Shown piece by piece: positions 45,009 through 57,093 of a DNA stretch of 64,000 nt (positions are counted from its first letter, which is position 1; each line of letters starts with the position of its first letter). This stretch comes from Fremontodendron californicum (taxonomy: Eukaryota > Streptophyta > Magnoliopsida > Malvales > Malvaceae): positions 6,331,501 through 6,395,500 of the forward strand of contig JAULJL010000033.1 in NCBI GenBank assembly GCA_030761205.1, written 5' to 3'. Both the position numbers and the translations under genes were made by a program. The notes under the pieces were generated by a model. The model was given only the letters and a program-made list of their open reading frames with translations, was not told the origin of the DNA and made no database searches.

Positions 45009-48000
45009 GATGGAAATGGAATTTAAGAATAATTGGATTGAAGAAAGATAAGATTTAAGGAGGGAAAATAGTGGAAGGATTAAATTGAAGAATTGGAAGT
45101 TCAATATCAAAGGAAATTAAAGAAAGAATGGAATTGAAACACCAATTGGAGGAAGAATCTATAAATAGAGGTATTTAAAGGTCTAATTTCAAGAAGGATA
45201 AAAGAAGTCAATTGGAAGATGAATTGGAAAAAGGAGGGACAAAATTGAAAAAAATTGAAAGTTTCAATTTTGAGGGAAAATATGGAAATGACCAAAATGG
45301 ATGAAATTGAAGGTTCAATTTGAGAAATAATCAATAAATGGAGATATTGAAAAGTCCAATTGAAAGGAGAATAAAAGGACAAGTCAATTGGAAGATGAAC
45401 TAGAAAAGAAATGACAAAATTGAACAAATTGAAAGTTTCAATTTTTGGGGGAAAGCATGGAAATGATCACATTGCATGAAATTGAATTTTCAATTTGAGA
45501 AATAATCAATAATGACATGGATTCAAGAAGCTCAATTACAAGGAGAGTGAAGGGAGAAGCTAATTTAAAGATGATTTGAAAATCCAAGGACTAAATTGAA
45601 TAAATTGAAAGTTCAATTTCAAGTGAAAATTTGAAATTAGAAGAAATTGAAAGTTAAATTTAAAAGAAAATCAATGAAGAAATGGATTTGAAGAGATCAA
45701 TTACAAAGAGAATAAGAGATGAATCAATTTTAAGAAGAAATTGAGAAATTGATGGACTAAATTGCACATTTTAAAAAGTTTGGACTTGTAGAGAGGGACG
45801 CAATTGGAAATTAAATTTATTTGGAAATGGTGGAGGAATGAAAAATAAATAAATGAAGTTGAGGGAAGGGTACGAAAATAGCCCAAGGTAGTAGTGTAGT
45901 AAAATGAAGAAGTGAGGACATTGTAGAGAAAACACGAGGTGGCTTGTTTGTAAATAAATGGATGAGTAGGATAGAGAGAGGGGACAAGAGTACATGACAT
46001 GGCATTTTGGCCCAACAAGAATGAAACTTGATCCTAAAGAATAGGAAAAGATGGCCATGTGGAAGGAGGGACCATGTGAGAAATGAAAAAAGCATGACCA
46101 AGGGAAAAGAAAGGCCTATTCGGCTAAGGGGTAAATGAGAACAAAAAAGGCAGCAGCCCTTGGTATTACATATACCATTCGGCCATTCATTTCAAGAGAA
46201 ATTTTTTTTTTTTTAAATCTCACTAAGGGAGAAAAGGAAAGGAGGAAACAGGAAGAGTTTTAAAGGTTTTTTTAAAGCTTTGTGAAGGTAGTTTTTGATC
46301 TCTTTTTCTTGCTATTTGCTTTTCTTTTAAAAAGTTTCGCTTTTATTGATTTTTCTTCATTTCCTTCATAGATTTTGAGGTTTTCAAGACGTTTATCAAA
46401 GGCTTTTTTCTTTTTCTTCTTCTTTTTTACTAAAACTACAAGTTTATAAAATATTCCCTTCTTTTCTTCTTGGTGGCCAAACCATCATTATTGCTTCATT
46501 GTGCTTATGTTTCCTTTATGTTTCTTGCTTGATATTTGATGTGGGATGGTCTATTGTGGTAAGATAGTGATCTTTCCTTTGTTTTTCTTCTAAAAAAAAT
46601 AAAAAGGTTTTTGAGCTTGATGATCTTGGTTTTCACCAAGTGGTGGTTAGGCCGGATCTAGTATCCAAGGGGCCAACCTTTTGGCCAACCTTTGTTTTCT
46701 TGTTTGTTTATGATTTTTTCCTATATATATTGTCATTCTCATGTACATACCTTACTGGATATTGTCTATTGTGTGTTGCATATTGTTTATTTCTCTTTGA
46801 AAAAAAATGATTTTGAGCTTGATGATCTTGGTTTCTACTAAGTGATGGCTATAGCCAGATTTACATTCAAGAGGCTAGCCTTGAGCCAATTATTTTTGCT
46901 TGCTGTAAATCATGTTTTCAAACCATTTCCAGCATGATTCTGGTTAAGATCAATCAATGATCCATAGCCAAAATCTTGATTTCAAACTAGTTGGAAAAAA
47001 CAATGTTTTAAAGGTCGGAGTTGCTGATTTCGGGCAATATTTTTCCTATGCATTTTTTGTCCAAATAAAAAACTGTTTCTACCTCATTTAGTTTACCATT
47101 ATATAAACCTAAGTTTAATTTTTCATTTTTTTTTGAATTTTTTTAAGGGTAAAAAAAATAGTTTACTAAAATCGGGTTTTTAGAGTCAAAACAAGCTTTA
47201 AAACTATCAAAGGATTCGATTTTTTTTCACAAAGAGGGAGGGGTTGGCCAAAACTCTTAGTTACTATTTAGAGGTTGTTTTCATGGTTTTTTAAAGTTTA
47301 AAAAAAGGTTTTAAGAAAGTCAGATCATGGGTAGGTGAAACGAGCTTCAAAATCGAGAAAAAAAACTTGGATTTTTACACTAGAACATTCGGCCATTTTG
47401 GCCTTTCTTTCAAAAGTTGCATCATTTTTAACTTGTTTTGGCTTTCAAAATGTTTTCATTCGAGGCTTGTTTATAGGTATTTGGATGTCAAACAATGGCG
47501 TTCAGATGCCCCTTAATCCGAGCAAAAAATCATGCCTCAAATCTTTTAATTTTAGAATCCAATTTAAGTTTCTTTCAAAGGTAGTTGAACATCTTTTTAG
47601 GTGTTCAGATATCCTCTCCCAAGAGAGAAACACATTCTGTTTTTCATGCATTTCATATTTAAAAAAGGTTTTCTTTAGCTTATCATAAAACGTACTTTTA
47701 CGGTTTCCTAGACATTTGGCGAGAATTAGTTCTTAATCTTTGTCGAGGAGGTTAAGAAATAATTCAACGCACGTGTTTATGAAATCGTAAGGTATGATTT
47801 TCATTTTATTCGAAATTATGTATATGTCATGCGAAAAGATATTTTTCAAAAGCTTTGCCGGGTTTGCGGGAGAGTTCGGTAAAATGTCCGGATGCATGCC
47901 ATTTACGTAATTTCACACAAAAGAAAATCCTTGAAAAATAATTTTAAAACAATGATGTGTCCATATTCTATGTTCATGCATATTCCATGTTGATGTCACT

Positions 48001-48803
48001 TTATAATTGACGCCCATGTTGCTACCTTGATCATGATATTTTGATTGATATGCATATTCTATGATGATGTCATTTAGTAATTGATGCCTATATGATCTTT
48101 TTGTATGCCATGTCATAATAAAATGTTTGCCATGCCAGCATAATTATGCATGTTGTTTGATTATATTTATGTCTTAGTGATAATTTGCATGGTCATGATC
48201 ATTTAAATATTTGAAAATCGATGTTTTTTAAAATAACCAAAGCAATATTCATGATTTAAAATAATTCATGAGTTCTCTGTTGGATCTGCCGAAGAGGATG
48301 TCATCAATTATCATTAACAATGGAATATCATTTTTCTCAAAAACGAGGATGATTCGGAGAAAAATAAAAGAAAAATTCTATGTTTTGCCGGGCTTGTCGG
48401 GAAATATAAAAAATTTTATAATAATAAATTTTGAATCGGGAATTATTTTTCAATATCGAATATAAAATCGGCTTTCATTGAGACTTCATGGTAACACGTA
48501 ATTAATAAGGTACCGTTTTAACCGACTCTTGAACCCGATTTTGTTTTCGCTCGGGTTCAAAGCGCAGACTTCAAAATTGGATTTTTTTAATGTTTTAATT
48601 GATTTTAAATGTTTTACAAAAAACTGGTTTTAATAGGTAACCGATCACACCTAGTCAAAAAAGATCGATGGCAACTCCATTTTCTTTTTCGAGGTTGTTT
48701 TCAAACCCTTCTATTTTAATTGCGAGAAAAACCATTAATTTTTCCTCCTCCCCCCTTTTCCAACGTCATTTAAATGGGTCCCGCGAAGGATCACGTTATG
48801 AAA
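45009..48803 (+). mobile_element. Tat/Ogre-like LTR (copy C), start missing
   Basis: It joins copy B directly. The first 1.2 kb is a purine-rich series with GAAATTGAA and CAATTTGA words resembling the middle of copy B. The 3' end has the family blocks up to GTTATGAAA at about 48803. The GC hairpin is deleted here: GGTACCGTTTTA at 48509-48520 joins ACCGACTC directly. Confidence 0.6.
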
Positions 48804-49270
48804 ATACTCATAAACATGATTTTATAAGCCTTTTATTAAAATCATTAGGAAGAAAAAATTGGTAGTAAATTAGTGTGAAAACAAAATTTAAAAGATTCCA
48901 AAACCAGGCATCAAAATATCCTCTTTTAGTCTCAAAACTTTTCGGTATTACTTAGACATCATATGACATTAATCATTAGTATTTAAAAAATTGAAAATCA
49001 AAGAAAACAATTTTTCAAATGATATCTCAAAATCGAAATTACTTTTTATTAGACATGCAAACCACATGAAAGTCAACAAACTTTAGGCTCTCGCAGAACT
49101 GTTGGGATTCCACTCATGTCCATATATGAGTAAAGAAATTAACAACATTATGTAGTGGAAGATACTTTCAGGATCTAGTTTATGATTTTGTTCGGATTCG
49201 GGTCATGCTCAATCAGAGATCAAATAATTTTAATCTTAATAAAATTAAACAACGCAGCGAAAATTTAAAA
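48804..49270. other. Unassigned spacer with a repeat fragment
   Basis: It contains a 100-base fragment (49100-49200) similar to the start of the LTR-like element at 21076. The rest is AT-rich with no gene. Confidence 0.5.
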
Positions 49271-49902
49271 CAAACAATACACCTAATTTTGTCCTGGCCC
49301 CTAAAAGATATGATTTCCCTTAACCCTTCCGGCTTCTAAATTTCCCTAATCCCGTGGTCCTGTTTTGACACTGTGGGTTGACAAAGTCAAAGTAAGCAAG
49401 GTTAAAATCGAAAAGGTCAATGATTGGAAAAGTCAAGATTGGAGAAGTCAAAATTCACATAGTCAATTTCAAACTTGAAGAAGTCAAAGTTGACAAACTC
49501 AACGTCAAATTTTGAAAAAGTCAACTTTGGAAAAATCAAGACTAAAAAGGAAAATTAGATAGTGAAAAGGCAATCTTGATAATCAAAAAAGTCAAATTTG
49601 AATAATAGAGGGATGAAATTAAAAGGTATATAGTTGGAATAAAATGGTGGAAACATTGGGTGGAAAATTTAAGACAATTTTGGAAGATCCAAGTAATAAA
49701 GATTTGGTGGAAAATTAGAAGCCTAACTCGAAAATTCAATTGGTAGAAAGTTGGATGGAAGGTTGGAAGCCAATTTTTTTCAAAGAGCCAAGTAGTAGGA
49801 AATTTTGTTGGAAAATTAGAAGCCCATTTTTCTTTTAAAAGTTCAAGAGATAGGAAACTTGGTGGATTAGAAGCCCATTTTTTGAAAAATCCAAATGATT
49901 GG
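49271..49902 (+). mobile_element. Truncated Tat/Ogre-like LTR start
   Basis: ACACCTAATTTTGTCC followed by TGGCCCCTAAAAG is a second LTR-start sequence 630 bases before that of copy D. Both are followed by runs of AAAGTCAA words and a related GGAAATTAGATGGTGAAAA-type segment. It is a remnant or an internal duplication. Confidence 0.5.
49380..49545 (+). promoter_or_regulatory. Cluster of W-box-like (TTGAC/GTCAA) words
   Basis: At least eight GTCAA and two TTGAC words fall within about 165 bases, most as AGTCAA (TTGACT on the other strand), the core bound by WRKY factors. Related clusters occur near 50040-50130 and 40300-40375, all close to LTR starts. Regulatory use is inferred. Confidence 0.4.
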
Positions 49903-52900
49903 TGTAAACACCTAATTTTGTACGTGCCCTTAAACAAGGTGCGTTTCTTCTACAAATCTGATTCCCTAAATTCACTTCAATTTCATGATTTAGTGGCTTA
50001 ACACATGGACTCGACAAGGTGGGCAAGTCCGGTTTTGGTAACTTAGGTTTAAAAATCAACATGGGAAAAGTCAACAATGGAAAAGTCAAAGTTGACAAAA
50101 GTCAAAGTCAAGGGTAAAAAGTCAACTTTGAATAAAATAAAGATTGGAAAGGAGATTAGATGGTGAAAAAGTAATCTTGATAATTGAAGAGCCATGGTGA
50201 TCTTGGAGGAGCGAATTAAGAGGAAAAATTATGGAAAACACTTAGTGAAAGATGGAAGACCATTAATTTTTATCCAAGTGGTAGGATTTTTTTGATGGAA
50301 GATGGAGGCCCATTATTTTAATCCAAGTGGATGGAAATTTTTGGTAAAATATGGATGCCCATTATTTTTATCTAAGTGTTAGGAATTTTTGGTGGAAGTA
50401 TGGAAGCCCATTTCTATATATCCAAGTGGTAGGATTTTTTTAGTAGAAGAGTGAGGTCTATTTTTCAAGACCGAAAGAAAAAAGATGGGTAGGAAATTAG
50501 GAGCCCAACTTGCAAAAAGTATATAGAGAATCCTAACTTTAAGGATCCAAGAAGAGAGTATTTTTGTTGGAAGGCCCAAAGCTGAAGTCCATGTAGGAGA
50601 ATGGATGGAAAATTTGTGTAATTAAAAAAGAAATGAAGAGGTACAAGAATAATTTACATGAAACTTTAATAAAGAGGAAGAGTGAAGGATGCTTTTGGAA
50701 GGCTAAATGGCAAGGTAGTAAATAAGTTAATAAGTCATAAGATTAAGAACTTGACTCATCATGTTGGTACATAAGTTGGCATTTTTGGCTAATGAGAGCC
50801 ATTCTTGGGGGCCAAGTTGGAAGACCATTGGCTAGCCAATGGGTGGTGAATTTAATGAGGAAGGATGAATCCCATTGGCTAGTGAATGAGGTGATGTCAT
50901 TTGGCTAAAAAAAAAGGAAGAAACTAGAAGCTTGGAGAGGGAAACCATTAGACCAAAGAAGAACAAAAGGGGGGAAGGCAGTCCACTAGGTATTCATTCG
51001 GTCATGGGAGAGAAAAAAACACTAAGGAAGGAAAAAAAGAGTAAAAAGAGGAGGAGAGAAAAAGAAAGGAAAAAGGAAGAAGTGAGTTTTTTTTTTTTTT
51101 GCTAAGAAAGCTTTACTAAGGTAGTTTACTATCTTTTCTGCTTCACTTTTTACATTTTGTTCTTTTTCTCCTTGATGTTTCCTTGCTTCTTTTCTCAACA
51201 ACTTTAAGGTTTGTAAAAGATTTTTCAAAAAACTTCTCTTTTCCTTTCCAAAAAAAAATAAAGTTTGTAAAATGTTTTTCTCTTCCTTTTACAGTGGCGC
51301 AAACCCTGGTTTTTTTTTGTTGCTATGTTTCTTTTGTTTATATTATCTTGATATTTGATGTATTATGGTATATTGTGGTTGATTGATGATATTTTCCTTG
51401 TTTTCCTTTTGAATATACAGAAGTTATGAGCTTGATGATCTTAGATTTTTCTAAGTGATAGTTGAGCCGGATTAACCATCCATGTGGCCAACTTTGGGCC
51501 AACTTACTATTTTTCTTAAAAATCCTTCTCTACAATTTCTTGATGCCATTGATGTTATCTTTGATGTTTGCATATTCTGACTATGGTTTATTCTGGAGCA
51601 TTTTTTATGTTGCATATTTGTCTTATCTTTGAAAAAGTATGTTTTGAGCTTGACGATCTTAGGTTGCTATAAGTGATGGCTAGGCCGAATTAACCATCCA
51701 TGAGGCCAACCTTGAGCCAACCACTTTGTTTGCATTAAAAAATGTTTTTAAAAAGATTTCCAATGGATTTTGGTTAGGATTAATCAATAGTCCATAGCCA
51801 AGGTCTTCTTTTTTAAGTGTTGGGAAAATTAATGTTTTAAAGCTTGGATATGGAGATTGTTGGCAATATGAGTCAAATGCATTTTTTTGAAATAAAAAAA
51901 CTGTTTTGATGCCATTTAAAAAACCCTTGGTCATACACTCTAGGGTAGTTTTCAAAGTCAATTTGTCGGTTTTTCATGGTTTGTAAATGATGTTTTAAGA
52001 AAATCGAGTTTTGGGAGTTAAAACGGGTTTTAAAACGAATCAAAGAGTGAGTTTTGCATTAGAAAAAGGGGGCTAACCGAACACTTTAGGGCAGGTTTCA
52101 AAGTCATTTTTTTGTTTTTTAAAAGTTTATAAATGATGTTTTAAGAAAACCGACTTTGGAAGTTAAAACGAGCTTAAAAAAAGTCAAATTTTGGTATTAC
52201 ATTAAAGGGGGTATTCTACCACTTTGATTCTTCCTTTAAAAATTTCATCTTTTTAGATTGTTTTGGTTTCCTAAACATTGCATTAAGGCTAATCGAGGGG
52301 TATTAGGATAACTAGGTCATGGCATTATAATGCCTTTTCTTCATTAGGTCAATTGGCATAAAATTGCAAAAGGAATTCGAATATCTCTTCCATGATAATC
52401 GGATACCTTTCAAGCAAAAACTTGTGCCAAAATCCTTCAATTTCTAAAGTCCGATCTAAGTTTCTTTCATAGGTATTAGGATACCTCTGTAGGTATTCGT
52501 ATGCCTTCTCTTCAAGAGAGAAACACATTTCGATAATGGTCTCATTTTCATGCATTTCATACTTTCAAAAAGAATGTTTTTCAAATTTATCATTAAAAAC
52601 GTGTTTTCTCGGTTTCATAAATATTTGACGAGAATTATTTTTCCGAGTTTGCCGGGGAGGTTAGGAAATTCTTCAATGCACGTGTTTATGAAATCCTAAA
52701 GTATGGTTTTTGTTTTACTCGGAATTACATATGTGTAAGGCGCAAGAATATTTTTCTAAGTTTTGCCGGGTTTGCCAGGGAGTTCAGTTAAATTTTCTGA
52801 CATTTGCCATTTATGTAATTTCAAATAAAGAAACACATAAAAAAATGAAAAAAAAATAAAAAATATTTTCAAATTATGGTTGTATGCATAACTTTGTTTA

Positions 52901-53764
52901 TGATATTTAATGATTGATATTCATATTATGATCTTGATTATGCCATCTAATAATTATTATGCATATTCTTGTTTATGTTATTTTATTATTATGGCATATA
53001 CCTAATTATGTCATTTGATGATCATCTTAATTATGTCATGTGATAATTAGTGTTTATATTTCTTCCCTTAGGTTGACATATTAATAATGTTTTCATATTC
53101 ATGATCATTTTTAAATGATTTTAAATGCATATAAAAATTAATGGTTTACTAATAAAACAAGGTAATATTCCCGAGTTAAAATAATTCATGAGTTCTCTGC
53201 TGGGTTTGCCAAGGAGGATGTCATCAATTATCATTAATAACGGAATATCCTTTTTTAAAAAGAATGATGTGGATGATTTAAAAATAAATTAAAAAAATTC
53301 TATATTTTGCCGGGTTTGCCGTGGAATATAAAAAAATTTATGATAATTAATTTCGTATCATCCTCAAAATAACATGATTGTTTTTTAAGGGAATTATCTT
53401 TTAATATCGAATTTTAAACCAAGTTTCATCGAGACTTAGGATAACACATGATTAATAAGGTACCATTTTACACGGGCGTTGTGGGGGTGCTAATATCTTT
53501 CCCGCACGTAACCGACTCCCGAACCCGCATTTGTTTTTTCTGGTTTTTAAGCTCAGATTTCAAAATTGGTTTTAAAAAAGGATTTCAATTAATTTCAAAT
53601 TTTCTTTACAAAACCAGTTTTAATAGGTGACCGATCACACCTAACTAAAAAAGAGCGATCACGACTTCTATTTTTTGGTTTTTCAAAACCACCCATTATT
53701 TACGAGGACCATTATATCCTTTTAACCCACAACGTCATTCAGCGGTCGCGAAATCGTTATGACA
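49903..53764 (+). mobile_element. 5' LTR of a Tat/Ogre-like element (copy D)
   Basis: It starts TGTAAACACC and ends TTATGACA, 3862 bases, directly followed by a primer site, so it is the 5' LTR of the element that fills the rest of the window. GCCGGGTTTGCC-type motifs occur at about 52645, 52763, 53198 and 53309. Confidence 0.75.
53480..53506 (+). other. Degenerate hairpin in LTR D
   Basis: TGTGGGGG and CCCGCA are separated by a loop at the place of the hairpin of copies A and B. The pairing is weaker. Confidence 0.3.
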
Positions 53765-53767
53765 GCT

Positions 53768-53785
53768 TGGCGACTCCGCAGGGGA
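53768..53785 (+). other. Primer-binding site of the Tat/Ogre-like element
   Basis: TGGCGACTCCGCAGGGGA three bases after the LTR matches the tRNA-Arg-type site known from Ogre/Tat elements. Confidence 0.8.
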
Positions 53786-54116
53786 TATTTAGAGAGTCAG
53801 ACCTAAAATTAATCATGTGTATCAAAAGTCTCTATTTTTGTTTTTAATCGGTATTTAGTTATAATTCCTTTTTTTAAAATAAAGAGGACTTCCAAAAAAT
53901 AGTAAAATGTTTGTAAATTTATATACATGCATATTATTGCTTTCTTGTTAATTATTCCCCTTTATGTCATTGATTCTTTTAAATAAATGTTGAGACATTT
54001 AGAATAAGGGTTGTAGACAAGGTGGTGAAAGGTTTGTTTGTTCCTCCTCACACACTGCACTTGCATTTGCATAACATAAACTCTATACCTGGGCTCCATC
54101 CTTTTAAGTGGAAGTA

Positions 54117-54235
54117 AAGTAGCTACGCTCTCGTGATAATCCTCTGCATGGGCTACTAAAATACTTTCGGAGTTTTAAAGTATCTAAGCTCTCGTGATGA
54201 TTCTCCGCATGGGCTAGGAAAATATACTCTAACAA
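54117..54235 (+). repeat. About 60-bp tandem duplication in the leader
   Basis: AGCTCTCGTGAT with CTCCGCATGGGCTA, and a partner AGCTACGCTCTCGTGATAAT with CTCTGCATGGGCTACT, lie about 61 bases apart. Confidence 0.7.
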
Positions 54236-54622
54236 ATTGAACCCTCTCCTTTGGATCGGGTGCCTTACTAGCCTTCACAGGCGACAGTGAGGAATAATTT
54301 GAGGCCTTTTAGAACCCGATTCAACCTCATATAGTGAACCATATGAAGCCAGCTTAGGCGAAGCCATGCTGAATTTCCGATAGATGCACTGAAGTTAGGA
54401 ATACATGGAAGTAACATTTCCAACCTTTTGTTATCTCTTTTACATTCCAAACAAGTTTCGCAAATCGGGCAATGATGAGCGTACATCATATCACCCGTAA
54501 TACATTTAATGTTCTATCCTAAAGGCATCATAATGCCTAAATGTTGTTAATGCTATTGGGACAATTACTCGTTTTGTCATATATTATTTGTTTTATACCT
54601 TTGAATTCATTTCCTTACTAAT

Positions 54623-56745
54623 TTGCTTCTTTTCTTTTTCATGCATTGTTTGTCATCATCATGCACTAAGAAGGTTATTGGTCTTGGGGTAATCTTCAAC
54701 AAAAGGGACTTTCATAGAGGGACAGGTTGCCTTAGTGTTGGAGAAGCAAATAGTTGTAAGAGAGCACTCAGAGGTATCTCAGCAAAAAGATGGGGATTGT
54801 TTGAAAGAGGGTTACATATCAGTTTTGCCAGAATGGGTAGAGATAGATCTCCGGCAAAACAATCTCTGTGGGTTGGCAGCTATTTGGAGTCAGTGGAATG
54901 TATCAGAAAAAGAGGCCTTTACTTAGAAGTATGGGGACATAGCATTGTTAATCCTGGTCAAGGTTAGTAGTGAGTTAATCTGGGCCATGGTGCAGTTTTA
55001 GAAGCCCGCCTATCGATGTTTCACCTTCAACATTCGACTTTGTTGCATATCGAGAAATCCATCTCGAATCGTATTTACTTGAGGACTCGAAGACATTAGG
55101 GTTCAAGAAAAACTTATCCAAGGATGTAGGGATGGATATGAAATAGGTTGAAAGCCATGTGGTTAAAAAAGGGAAAAGTGAGTGTATTCCATGGGACGCC
55201 CTACAATCTTTGATCCGGAGTCACCAAGTAGAGAGACCGTTAGGGATATCTTTTCCCTAGCCATTTATGGTTTGGTTATCTTCCCAGGGATGTTGGGATA
55301 TGTGGAGATAGTGGTGATTGACCTCTTCGAGAAGTTGGGACAAAAAATAAATCTTTCCTCGACAATCATAGCAGAAAAAATCTGGTCCTTGAATTTTTGT
55401 AAACGAGGAGGAAAAGGGCGATTCATGGGTTGTACGCAACTCCTCTATGTTTGGATCTAGAGCCATTTTTGGAAAAAAAGAGAAGGCTCCCCTCCAACCA
55501 TATTTAAAGTCCCTAGTATCGATCAAGGAGTTTTCCAAGATAGATTTGGTCCGAAGATATAACCGAGGGGCAATGGATTGATATGCTCCGAAAACTTAAA
55601 AGTGAGATGGTAACTTGGAGAGCTTTGTGTATGGCTCATGTACTGATATTATACAAATGTGGGGACAAGACATGGGTTCCACTACTCGGGATATGGGGAG
55701 TCGTAAGGTATGCACCTCCGTTGGTGCAAAGACAGTTTAGATCTCGTCAGTTCACACCTCTGACTCACTAGCTTGATCGACTAGAGTTTGCCTATAGGGA
55801 AGAAGGGTAGCAAAAAAGATGCGCGAGGTTGTAGAGGATTAGAAGAAAATCTTTCGAGTAGAGTTGGCTCGATATGCAGATAATGTCACACCATATTACA
55901 TGGTATGGAGAGCAAAGAGAATTAATGATAAGTTGATAGCACCCGATAGGGAGGATGTTCAGTCGATGGATCTGCAACCAGAGGAAGCACCGTCAGAAAT
56001 AGAGGTCATGAAACAAGAGTTCGAGAAGGAAAGGGTCTGATTTAACAAAGAAGTCACCCGACTCCAAGAAGAGGTTAGTGATCTAAAATCAAGGACTTGA
56101 TTCGAGAAACTTAAACAAAGAAGGTCAGAAAAGAGTGGGACACTTCAAAGAGAGATCTTAGGAATTTGCACCTAGAGAACAAGAAGCTCTGATTTGAGAT
56201 GAAATATAAGGGGTTATCAAGACTTTCGAAGATTGGAAAAGAGAATTTGAAGAGCTCAAGAAAAGAATGGAGTTCTGGAAAGGCAAAGCAAAGAAAGAAG
56301 AACAAAGAGCTGCTAGATTCTCACAAGAAAAGCAAACTAAGGGAACACCTACTCTATTTCTTCTACTAAGTTGTTCAAAAGCCAAATAGAAAAGGATAGG
56401 CTAAGGGCCAAGTTAAAGATCGAGGAAGAAAATAAGCCCGAAAGAGAGTCCCTTGGAGAAGAGTTCAGGACCTAGAGGGGTTACTTCAGAGTCACAAGAG
56501 TCACATTGATGCTCTCTTGAGAACCTTGGATGAAAAAGAAAGGGAGTAGCAGAGCACTCAGCGGATGACCACCGATGCTTGCCTGAAAAGGCATGAGTAT
56601 ATCGAGCACATTACAACCCAGATCGTCAAGGCAGGCAAAAAAGCCGAGGAGATGGCCGAGAAGGCAAAGAATCTGAAGCGTGAGGTCATCCCGATGGAGA
56701 AACATGGACAGCAACTCTTAAACTTCTTAGGTGAGGCATAGGACA
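54623..56745 (+). pseudogene. Tat ORF1 (DUF7745-like domain plus coiled coil), broken
   Basis: Tat/Ogre elements carry an ORF of unknown function before gag. Recognisable pieces are SLAIYGLVIFPGMLGYVEIV, KGRFMGCTQLLYVWI (55182-55460) and YKCGDKTWVPLLGIWGVVRY followed by RQFRSRQFTPLTH (55583-55771). From about 55980 to 56745 the sequence is rich in Glu, Lys and Arg heptad-like segments, a degraded coiled coil ending NLKREVIPMEKHGQQLLNFL. Many stops and frame changes interrupt it. The piece at 54623-54967 is less certain. Confidence 0.65.
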
Positions 56746-56855
56746 ATATGAGCAAATTAAGTATTTTTATCAATGATGTGTAATCAATTTCATTGATTAA
56801 TGAAAGATCATTTGGTTGGAATTATCCCATGGCCAATACCTTCCATACATCTATA

Positions 56856-56945
56856 CATTTATTTATTCATTTATTCGTTTGTTTATTCATTAGTTTATTC
56901 ACTCATTCATTAGTTTATTTATTCATTCATTCATTTCATTTAGCT
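56856..56945 (+). repeat. ATTCATTT/TTTATTCA microsatellite-like tract
   Basis: Degenerate TTTATTCATT and ATTCATTCATT units lie between ORF1 and gag. Confidence 0.85.
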
Positions 56946-57093
56946 GTACATTTTTAGTCACTCATTCATTCCTACATATATTCAATAAAGTATAATGAAA
57001 TAATACAACATGAGGTTCTAATCAGTGATATCTAAAAAAGGTTTAAATTTTGGGCATCCACCGAAGAACTAAGAGAAAGGCACCAAAGCACTC

